From the NCBI GenBank assembly GCA_045595845.1, contig JAZOBF010000002.1:1-28606 (forward strand): a stretch of DNA of 28,606 nt, given 5' to 3'. The notes below the pieces were generated by a model. The model was not told the DNA's origin. It searched no databases and worked only from the letters and a program-made list of their open reading frames with translations. This stretch comes from RGIG3009 sp045595845. GTDB lineage: Bacteria > Bacillota > Clostridia > Oscillospirales > Acutalibacteraceae. This document shows, piece after piece, positions 23,148 to 28,606 of the stretch. The stretch's first letter is position 1. Each line of letters starts with the position of its first letter. The position numbers and the translations under genes are program-made.

Positions 23148-24599
23148 ATGAATCGTTTGACTAACTGTGAGCCGCGTAAGGTATTTGCTTTCTTTGAACA
23201 GATCTGCGCAATCCCGCACGGATCGGGCAATACTGGAAAAATTGCAGAATTTTGCGTGAATTTTGCTAAAGAACGAAGTTTGCGTTGTCTGTGTGACGAT
23301 GCAAACAATGTTGTGATTTTTAAGCAGGCTTCACGCGGATACGAAAATGCACCAACCATAATTTTACAAGGACACTTAGATATGGTGTGTGCCAAAACGC
23401 CGGATAATCCCATCAACATGTCGCATGATGGCTTGCAAGTTACAACTGATGGTGATTGGATCCACGCGATCAATACATCGTTAGGCGGCGACAACGGCAT
23501 TGCTGTTGCCATGGCACTTGCTATTTTGGATGATGACACATTAGCGCATCCCGCTCTTGAAATCGTATTAACCAGCGATGAGGAAATCGGTATGAATGGT
23601 GCGGTTGCATTGGATGCTACCCCAATTAAAGGGCGGCGTATGATAAATATGGATTCTGAAGAAGAAGGCGTATTTACTGTCAGCTGTGCCGGCGGAGTGT
23701 GCGTGGAAGGCATCTTGCCGATCGTTCGAAAGCCTTATTTTGGTATGCGGTGTACCGTAACCGTAAACGGGCTGTTAGGTGGTCATTCCGGCGTGGAAAT
23801 TCACAAAGGGCGCGGTAATGCCATTAAGTTATTGGGCCGAGTGCTCTTTGCACTGCAACAGCAACTATCATTCGGGATTGTTTCACTCAACGGTGGCGTG
23901 GTCGATAATGCCATTCCGTTTGAAGCGCGCGCTGAAATCGTTCTCGATCCAAACCACATGTCTGTTTTTACAAACATCGTGGAAAAAACCGGTTTAATTT
24001 TTCAACATGAGTATGCCACCACAGATGCCAAGGTGTCTGTTACATGGTCAGAAGAGGGACCCGAGCAAGCGTTTGCCACCGACTTGTTAAGTACCCAACG
24101 AACCGTGTTTATCCTCATGAATGCACCTTGCGGCGTTCAGGTCATGAGCCCCGACATACCCGACCTTGTTCAAACCTCGTTAAATTTGGGCGTTATTGAA
24201 CTGACCAAACAGGAACTTCGCACCAAATGTTCCGTGCGCAGTTCAGTGGAAACTCAAAAACAACTGTTAAAAGATCAACTGTGGTGTCTTTTCGACGGAA
24301 TCGGCGGAAGCGTACTTTACAGCAACGAATATCCCGGGTGGGCATACCGCAAAGATTCTCCGCTGCGCGATCTTGCTGTTCAATCTTACCGCAACTTATA
24401 TGGCGCGGAACCTCGAATCATTGCCATACACGCCGGACTCGAATGCGGTCTGTTCGCGGACAAGCTCCCCGAATTAGACTGTCTGTCCCTCGGCCCGAAT
24501 ATGAAAGATATTCACACCGTGAATGAACGATTAAGCATCTCTTCAACAGCTCGCACTTTCCAACTGGTATTGGACATTTTAAAAAATACACACGCTTGA
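23148..24599 (+). CDS. pepD: Cytosolic dipeptidase PepD (aminoacyl-histidine dipeptidase, M20)
   Basis: A 483-residue M20 metallopeptidase of normal PepD length. Zinc ligands are visible in LQGHLDMV (H76, D78), LGGDNGIAVA (D115) and TSDEEIGMNGA (the catalytic Glu pair). The lid/dimerisation domain includes GGHSGVEIHKGRGNA. The C-terminal IHAGLECG and LGPNMKDIHTVNER carry the remaining ligands. It cleaves unspecific dipeptides including Xaa-His in the cytoplasm. TAGGAG precedes the ATG. It ends just before a hairpin at 24602-24633. Confidence 0.94.
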   Translation: MNRLTNCEPRKVFAFFEQICAIPHGSGNTGKIAEFCVNFAKERSLRCLCDDANNVVIFKQASRGYENAPTIILQGHLDMVCAKTPDNPINMSHDGLQVTTDGDWIHAINTSLGGDNGIAVAMALAILDDDTLAHPALEIVLTSDEEIGMNGAVALDATPIKGRRMINMDSEEEGVFTVSCAGGVCVEGILPIVRKPYFGMRCTVTVNGLLGGHSGVEIHKGRGNAIKLLGRVLFALQQQLSFGIVSLNGGVVDNAIPFEARAEIVLDPNHMSVFTNIVEKTGLIFQHEYATTDAKVSVTWSEEGPEQAFATDLLSTQRTVFILMNAPCGVQVMSPDIPDLVQTSLNLGVIELTKQELRTKCSVRSSVETQKQLLKDQLWCLFDGIGGSVLYSNEYPGWAYRKDSPLRDLAVQSYRNLYGAEPRIIAIHAGLECGLFADKLPELDCLSLGPNMKDIHTVNERLSISSTARTFQLVLDILKNTHA

Positions 24600-24601
24600 C
24601 T

Positions 24602-24633
24602 CCCCCTGCTTCCATGCCAACAGGAACAGGGGG
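24602..24633 (+). terminator. Possible terminator after pepD
   Basis: CCCCCTG-C-TTCC (24602-24613) pairs with GGAA-CAGGGGG (24623-24633) as an 11-bp stem with one bulge around a 9-nt loop. It lacks a T run, so termination is uncertain. The 3' arm (AGGGGG) may double as the ribosome site of the short ORF that follows. Confidence 0.4.
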
Positions 24634-24643
24634 TTCCGCATAC

Positions 24644-24730
24644 ATGTTTAAATCGACCGAATACCGCAAAACCATTGCCAAACAAGGCGAAAGACCATAC
24701 GATCGTATTGCAAGGAGGAATCCACCATGA
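24644..24730 (+). CDS. Candidate 28-residue leader ORF ahead of the LytTR gene
   Basis: ATG 24644 to TGA 24728-24730, encoding MFKSTEYRKTIAKQGERPYD and then RIARRNPP. It is basic and has no membrane segment. AGGGGG ends 10 nt upstream. Its stop overlaps the LytTR start as ATGA, the usual geometry of translational coupling. I do not recognise it. It could be a chance frame, since the LytTR gene has its own AAGGAGG. Confidence 0.35.
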   Translation: MFKSTEYRKTIAKQGERPYDRIARRNPP

Positions 24731-25158
24731 AATACACCCTTTTGATCGATCCCGAACATCCCGAGGAGGTGGTCGTGCACGCTCATGAACCCTCTGCTTT
24801 AACCGAGGCAATTCAAGCACTTTGTGAAAACAACGCGTTTGAGTTGGTTGGCTACTTTGAAAAAGAAATGTTTCGGCTAAATCCGTCTGATGTTGATTGC
24901 TTCACCGTGCAAGATAATAAAGTTTATGCATTGTGTAATCGTAAGAATTTTCTGTTAAAGTATCGGCTGTATGAACTGGAAAAACAGTTACCGCATCATT
25001 TTGTAAAAATCAATCAATCCTGTATCGCGAATATGAAAAAAATTGAACGGTTTGATGCCTCGATATCGGGATCGTTGAAGGTCATTTTTAAAAACGGATA
25101 CACCGATTACATTTCACGCAGACAACTGAAAATCGTCAAAGAAAGGTTGGGTTTATAA
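24727..25158 (+). CDS. LytTR-domain DNA-binding regulator
   Basis: A 143-residue protein. The C-terminal LytTR DNA-binding domain (about residues 50-143) is recognisable from VYALCNRKNFLLKYRLYELE, HHFVKINQSCIANM and GYTDYISRRQLKIVKERLG. There is no receiver domain. The N-terminal 50 residues form a short alpha/beta segment (LLIDPEHPEEVVVHAHEPSA). AAGGAGG lies ahead of the ATG. The DUF3021 membrane protein begins at the very next base after its stop. Such LytTR plus membrane-protein pairs (LytTR regulatory systems) are common in Firmicutes, and the membrane partner usually holds the regulator inactive. Confidence 0.9.
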   Translation: MKYTLLIDPEHPEEVVVHAHEPSALTEAIQALCENNAFELVGYFEKEMFRLNPSDVDCFTVQDNKVYALCNRKNFLLKYRLYELEKQLPHHFVKINQSCIANMKKIERFDASISGSLKVIFKNGYTDYISRRQLKIVKERLGL

Positions 25159-25578
25159 ATGAAAAATTCTTATATGAAAGCTTTTTTACATAGAGGAATG
25201 TTGTTTGGCGGTTTCGGCCCGGTTGTTGTTGGAATTATATATGCGATTTTACAAGCTACTATCCCCTCATTCACCTTAACCGGTTTCGAGGTCTGTGTGG
25301 CAATCGTATCCACCTATCTCTTATCATTTATACAAGCCGGTTCAAGCATCTTCAACCAAATTGAAGAGTGGCCAATCGCCAAGTCTTTGTTTTATCATTT
25401 TTTTACGCTTTATCTTGCTTACACTCTCTGCTATATTCTCAACACATGGATTCCTTTTGAACCAACGGTTCTCCTCATCTTCACAGGTGTTTTTGCCGGC
25501 GTCTATTTTGTCGTTTGGATAACCGTATACCTTATCGTTAAGCTTACAAGCAAGCATCTCAATCAAAAAATAGGATGA
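25159..25578 (+). CDS. DUF3021 membrane protein, partner of the LytTR regulator
   Basis: A 139-residue protein with four predicted transmembrane helices (about residues 12-35, 42-62, 72-95, 103-128). The LSFIQAGSSIFNQIEEWPIAKSLFYHF segment is characteristic of DUF3021. It starts directly after the LytTR stop (TAAATG) with no gap, so it is translationally coupled to its partner. The likely role is membrane sequestration or control of the LytTR protein (from family knowledge). The inducing signal is unknown. A terminator follows. Confidence 0.88.
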   Translation: MKNSYMKAFLHRGMLFGGFGPVVVGIIYAILQATIPSFTLTGFEVCVAIVSTYLLSFIQAGSSIFNQIEEWPIAKSLFYHFFTLYLAYTLCYILNTWIPFEPTVLLIFTGVFAGVYFVVWITVYLIVKLTSKHLNQKIG

Positions 25579-25581
25579 AAT

Positions 25582-25604
25582 AAGCGGCAGTATTTCTGCC
25601 GCTT
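25582..25604 (+). terminator. Terminator after the LytTR-DUF3021 pair
   Basis: A perfect 9-bp stem (AAGCGGCAG 25582-25590 with CTGCCGCTT 25596-25604), 5-nt loop, then TTACTTTT. Confidence 0.85.
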
Positions 25605-25644
25605 TTACTTTTATTAAAAAGTTCTATATTTTTTTGTGTTTTTA

Positions 25645-25653
25645 TGGTATAGT
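25645..25653 (+). promoter_or_regulatory. Extended -10 promoter of the LURP-one gene
   Basis: TGGTATAGT (25645-25653) is a TGn-extended -10 box. The -35 region is AT-rich and has no good match, as expected for extended -10 promoters. Transcription would start about 12 nt before the ribosome site. Confidence 0.55.
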
Positions 25654-25672
25654 GAAAGTGAGGTGTGTACGA

Positions 25673-26146
25673 ATGAAGTTATTGTTCAAGCAACGACTCT
25701 TTTCTTGGTTTGACAGCTATGATATATATAACGAATCCGGCGATACTGTTTATACCGTAAAAGGCCAATTTTCATGGGGACACTGTCTGAAAATCTTTGA
25801 CTCCGTCGGCAATGAAGTCGGCATGATAAAAGAGCGGGTTTTCACATGGCTTCCAAAATTTGAAATGTACATTGGCGGCACACACATCGGTTCCATTAAC
25901 CGTGAATTCACCTTGTTCCGGCCGCGATATCGTATCGATTGTAACGGTTGGCAAGTAAACGGCAATTTCTTTGAGTGGGATTACACAGTCACAAACCCAC
26001 AATTGCAACTTGTTGCAACCGTCACAAAAGAATTGTTTAATTGGACGGATACTTATGTCTTGGATATTGTCAATCCTCACGATGCTCTGTGCATCCTTAT
26101 GCTGGTTCTGGCAATCGATGCGGAAAAATGCTCCCGCAATGATTAA
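25673..26146 (+). CDS. LURP-one-related family protein (YxjI-like)
   Basis: A 157-residue soluble protein with the LURP-one/tubby-like pattern of repeated beta-hairpins: MKLLFKQRLFSWFDSYDIY, then VYTVKGQFSWGHCLKIFDS, then EVGMIKERVFTWLPKFEMY and INREFTLFRPRYRI. The length is typical of bacterial YxjI-like proteins. Their biochemical function is unknown; membrane-lipid binding by analogy with scramblase-like relatives is only a suggestion. The start at 25673 has GAGGTG ahead. A longer frame from 25634 begins above the -10 box and is rejected. It is monocistronic. Confidence 0.85.
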   Translation: MKLLFKQRLFSWFDSYDIYNESGDTVYTVKGQFSWGHCLKIFDSVGNEVGMIKERVFTWLPKFEMYIGGTHIGSINREFTLFRPRYRIDCNGWQVNGNFFEWDYTVTNPQLQLVATVTKELFNWTDTYVLDIVNPHDALCILMLVLAIDAEKCSRND

Positions 26147-26152
26147 CCGGTT

Positions 26153-26181
26153 ACAAAGCCCTCACGGTGTGAGGGCTTTGT
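26153..26181 (+). terminator. Terminator after the LURP-one gene
   Basis: A perfect 13-bp stem (26153-26165 with 26169-26181) and 3-nt loop. The T-rich 3' arm and TGTACT follow. Confidence 0.8.
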
Positions 26182-26257
26182 TGTACTATAAAATTTTCGG
26201 TTATAAAAACAAAACCCCCGTTCTATGTGTCTCTATAGCAGAAAGGAGGAATCCATC

Positions 26258-26562
26258 GTGAGCAAGCACCATTCGGAATTTGAAACCGTATATCAAAAAC
26301 ATCGTACGGCAATTTTTCATACTGCGCTTTCATTTGTGCGAGATCCCGCCATCGCTGAAGATATTACACACGATGTATTTCTCTCCTTTGGGTGGAGTGT
26401 TACGGCAACAATCTACCATTTGACGGCGTTATCTTTATCGGGAAACGCAACAATCAACCGTTTTTAGTGCGTAATCGCTGTTTAGCATCCCTCTCGTCTG
26501 CTGATTATCAGGCGTGGTGTGCAACGCTCGCTGATCAAGAACCGAAATGCCGTATTGATTAA
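26258..26562 (+). pseudogene. Broken ECF sigma-70 factor (region 2 remnant plus shifted frame)
   Basis: A GTG at 26258 with AAAGGAGG ahead opens a frame encoding about 45 residues of sigma-70 region 2: FETVYQKHRTAIFHTAL, then VRDPAIAEDITHDVFLSF. After that point (about 26390) the frame runs 25 unrelated residues to a TAG at 26465-26467. Region 4, needed for -35 recognition, is missing. From 26392 a different frame is open to 26562 and encodes FDGVIFIGKRNNQPFLVRNR and further residues ending PKCRID. This looks like the C-terminus of another protein. A deletion that joined two genes would explain both. The intact ribosome site suggests a recent loss. Confidence 0.7.
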
Positions 26563-26564
26563 CA

Positions 26565-26601
26565 AATAAGAACGCCCGATTGAATATCGGGCGTTCTTAT
26601 T
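26565..26601. terminator. Bidirectional terminator
   Basis: A perfect 16-bp stem (26565-26580 with 26586-26601) and 5-nt loop with A and T flanks. It ends the sigma-factor remnant on + and the large membrane protein on -. Confidence 0.9.
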
Positions 26602-28290
26602 TTATTGGGCACTTTTAAGTTCTAATGAGGATACCAACACAGCGTCCGTCGGACTATCAGTATAGGTGACTGTTACCGTATCCCCCACCTTGACAAACGG
26701 TAAGTGGTTGTTTACGGTTACTTCCGCCATATAGACGATAGGATCGTTCACTAATACAAAATAATAGCGCGTTGTGGAGTTGACGACGGCAGACTGTATA
26801 TCCGTAATTGTGCCGGTAACAGTTTTTTCTTCTGCAACCGTATCATCGTTGGGATGTATCTCATCGTTTGTCGCCAATTCCTGTAAAAAGGCCTGTAATG
26901 CTCCTTGGACCGATGTGCCGGTGCCGACGATCTGGTACTGGCGCACATCAACAAAGGCATACATTTTCACAAGGCCGGCACTGTCTTTTAGTGACATGAA
27001 ATAGGTCGGGCGGTCACCAACATTCAACAACAGCGGGAAGGTGGATATATAATTTTTCTCTTGCACCTTGCCCTGTGCGGATTCCATTGCGGAGTATTCC
27101 TCAGCACCCGGACACTCGTAAAATACAGTCTCTTTAGTGCGCAGATTAACCAATACAAACCCTACATTGGATTCATCGCTGGATACACTGGTCATTCCCG
27201 TATACAGATACACATCGTCATTCATTGCCAAATAGTTATAACCATCGGTGGGCTGTAACACATCTTTTTGCCCAAACAACGAGTTCCAATATCCGTTAAC
27301 ATATTCGCCATTATACATCAGTTGTTCAATGATAATCTCCGAATCGTACGCTTGATCGATCCATTGCGGCACATCACCCATTTCATAATAGGTGCACTCA
27401 CCGTTGATAGCATTGCATAGCACAACCCCGTCAATATCGCGGCCGCTCCACACCCCTATACGGTAGGTTACGGTAGAAGCAACCCAATACGGTGTACCCT
27501 CCTCATCAATCTCAAAAGAAATATTGTCAAAGATTTTAGTAGGATAGTGAAAGCGCAAATGACGGTTCAGGTCTCGCAGAAAATACTCACTTTCGCTGTA
27601 CTTGATCCCCTCAGACAAGCGTACCAATGTAGTCTCCTGCGTTTCCATATTTACCGTGATATAAGCCGGAATACCTTTCGCCTGATTGTTCAACCATTTA
27701 AAGAAATCACCGTAAACCAAAGGGGTAACGCGTGTCGGTGCACCTTTATAGTTAATCTGGGTATTATACCAAGAATCCACCTCAAATTGCGATACCAGAT
27801 CGCTCATTTCGCCCAGTTTGCGCAACGATAACCGTTCTGCCGTGTCACGATCCACAACCGGTACCGAATCCATGTTTAATTTGCCGTTTTCATTGGTAAC
27901 CACATTCGTGATCTCCGCCCTAAAATCTCCAACCTCGTATGTCAACAGATTGCCATACGCTTTTGCAGAAAATAAAGCCCAGCCGGTAATACCCGCAATT
28001 ACTCCAAAAACAGCGATTGCAATCAAGCTTATTATCGAAATTTTTAGCGGTATGCTCAAACTTTTGATAGGCACACGACTATTATTTTTACGACCGGATA
28101 CCATCGATTTTATCATGCTGACAACTTTTTGTGTGAAGTTAATCGCGGTACAAACAACAATACAGAATGCCACAAATGCCCACATTTCTGCACTCCGCCA
28201 GTTGATAGGAGGCAACATAAGCCAATATAGAATGCCCACAATTACAATGGAAAGAAACCATTTAACAACTGTTGATAATCGCACTTTCAT
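26602..28290 (-). CDS. Conserved clostridial membrane protein with large C-terminal soluble domain
   Basis: A 562-residue protein. Three N-terminal transmembrane helices (about residues 8-26, 34-54, 84-110) surround a basic loop (SMVSGRKNNSR). A soluble domain of about 370 residues follows, probably extracellular. It holds repeated beta-type segments such as YWVASTVTYRIGVW, YNYLAMNDDVYLYTGM and NVGFVLVNLRTKETVFYE. The last 85 residues (VTGTITDIQSAVVN, then YMAEVTVN and VKVGDTVTVTYTDS) look like an OB-fold. I recall similar proteins in other Clostridia without a known function. GGAAAAGAGG lies ahead of the ATG. It is monocistronic, with a promoter at 28320-28348. Confidence 0.8.
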   Translation of the reverse strand: MKVRLSTVVKWFLSIVIVGILYWLMLPPINWRSAEMWAFVAFCIVVCTAINFTQKVVSMIKSMVSGRKNNSRVPIKSLSIPLKISIISLIAIAVFGVIAGITGWALFSAKAYGNLLTYEVGDFRAEITNVVTNENGKLNMDSVPVVDRDTAERLSLRKLGEMSDLVSQFEVDSWYNTQINYKGAPTRVTPLVYGDFFKWLNNQAKGIPAYITVNMETQETTLVRLSEGIKYSESEYFLRDLNRHLRFHYPTKIFDNISFEIDEEGTPYWVASTVTYRIGVWSGRDIDGVVLCNAINGECTYYEMGDVPQWIDQAYDSEIIIEQLMYNGEYVNGYWNSLFGQKDVLQPTDGYNYLAMNDDVYLYTGMTSVSSDESNVGFVLVNLRTKETVFYECPGAEEYSAMESAQGKVQEKNYISTFPLLLNVGDRPTYFMSLKDSAGLVKMYAFVDVRQYQIVGTGTSVQGALQAFLQELATNDEIHPNDDTVAEEKTVTGTITDIQSAVVNSTTRYYFVLVNDPIVYMAEVTVNNHLPFVKVGDTVTVTYTDSPTDAVLVSSLELKSAQ

Positions 28291-28319
28291 ATACGAATGC
28301 CTCTTTTCCTTTGATTTTG

Positions 28320-28348
28320 ATTATAGTTTATCATACTCCTAATTAAAA
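28320..28348 (-). promoter_or_regulatory. Probable promoter of the large membrane protein
   Basis: Minus strand -10 TATAAT (28320-28325) is consensus. The -35 at 17-nt spacing (TTTTAA, 28343-28348) is weak. The leader is about 25 nt. Confidence 0.5.
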
Positions 28349-28401
28349 ATCCACACTAAAAAGAAAAATGACCAATCCGTCGCGCTATGTGCGACACCTT
28401 A

Positions 28402-28436
28402 ATCATTCACTATTCATCATTCATTCTTCATTCACA
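28402..28436. repeat. Short imperfect TTCAT-type tandem repeat
   Basis: About 35 nt made of repeated ATTCA/TTCAT units of 7-8 nt spacing (TCATTCAC, TATTCATCA, TTCATTCT, TCATTCAC). It is non-coding, and low-complexity runs of this kind are familiar in intergenic regions of Clostridia. Confidence 0.5.
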
Positions 28437-28442
28437 AAACAA

Positions 28443-28470
28443 AAACTCCGACGATTCTTCGTCGGAGTTT
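28443..28470. terminator. Terminator-like hairpin
   Basis: A perfect 12-bp stem (AAACTCCGACGA 28443-28454 with TCGTCGGAGTTT 28459-28470), 4-nt loop, A-rich on the left and GTTTTGT on the right. It could act on either strand. No gene ends immediately beside it in this window, so it may belong to a gene beyond the right edge or to the repeat-like element. Confidence 0.55.
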
Positions 28471-28606
28471 GTTTTGTGTTGGCGCCTTGCATATTCGTTT
28501 CCGAGCGGGATACGTAGATGGTGTAGGCGGTTTACGACTTTTTCAAGGAAGCCGATGCCGCAAGGCTAACGCCTTGCAAAGAGGATGACGCCGAAAAAGG
28601 CAAAAC
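28471..28606. other. Unassigned, repeat-like end sequence
   Basis: No gene is supported in these 136 bases. The sequence contains the hairpin GCAAGGC-TAAC-GCCTTGC (28560-28577) and a second GCCTTGC at 28484-28490. Both strands can be translated for about 40 residues across this part, but without ribosome sites or family resemblance. I suspect an interspersed repeat or structured RNA. Confidence 0.35.

Noticed and set aside
23120..23713. A 197-codon minus-strand frame over the start of pepD
   Set aside because: It opposes a well-supported M20 peptidase and has no ribosome site or homology pattern.
1..28606. CRISPR arrays, tRNA/rRNA genes, insertion sequences, prophage genes
   Set aside because: I looked for spaced direct repeats, cloverleaf-like tRNA signatures, transposase/integrase motifs and phage structural proteins, and saw none.

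Overview
The window comes from a low-to-mid GC, strictly anaerobic, Gram-positive bacterium, most likely an uncultured member of the class Clostridia (Oscillospiraceae-like). The evidence is an Hnd-type multimeric [FeFe]-hydrogenase operon, an archaeal-type phosphoglycerate mutase, parts of a Na+-pumping decarboxylase, RNase Y/YmdB/TepA/SpoIIIE genes in Bacillus-like association, clostridial DUF families (DUF6514, DUF3006, DUF3021, DUF3798), AGGAGG-type ribosome sites and near-consensus sigma-A promoters. It is mostly chromosomal housekeeping and energy metabolism. I see no prophage, CRISPR array, IS element, tRNA or rRNA.

Layout. 1-84: the tail of an unidentified gene. 101-1285 (-): an MFS transporter. 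1478-6523 (+): five genes, hndA, a HATPase-only histidine-kinase-like protein, hndB, hndC and hndD. They encode a soluble NAD(P)H/ferredoxin-linked [FeFe]-hydrogenase. A Rex-like redox operator lies just upstream. 6584-7792 (-): cofactor-independent phosphoglycerate mutase. 7980-9800 (+): gamma and beta subunits of a sodium-pump decarboxylase, without the carboxyltransferase and biotin subunits, behind a promoter whose -10 box sits inside a 14-bp inverted repeat. 9858-12257 (+): PcrA/UvrD helicase. 12303-13987: a DUF6514 gene divergent from an XRE regulator with a shared palindrome, then a very cysteine-rich protein.

14017-19193 (-): a compact six-gene run, tepA, spoIIIE/ftsK, a ComEC-like metallo-hydrolase, DUF3006, a 55-residue protein and tcdA, with overlapping starts and stops. 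19281-21664 (-): rny and ymdB behind a perfect consensus promoter with a leader of about 165 nt. 21999-24599 (+): a DUF3798 lipoprotein and a PepD dipeptidase. 24644-26146 (+): a candidate leader ORF, a LytTR regulator coupled to a DUF3021 membrane protein, and a LURP-one family protein. 26258-26562 holds the remains of an ECF sigma factor. 26602-28290 (-): a large membrane-anchored protein of unknown function. The right end (28291-28606) holds a promoter, short TTCAT-type repeats, a hairpin and a sequence that looks like an interspersed repeat.

Functionally the hydrogenase (re-oxidising reduced carriers as H2), the Na+ pump and lower glycolysis fit a fermentative life style. The most interesting points are the altered H-cluster motifs of HndD (Cys-Ser in L1, extra Cys in L3), the kinase-like ATPase inside the hydrogenase operon, the Rex-like site, the inverted repeat at the oadGB promoter, the 80-residue insert in OadB, and the broken sigma factor. 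I did not find a clearly new multi-gene system.
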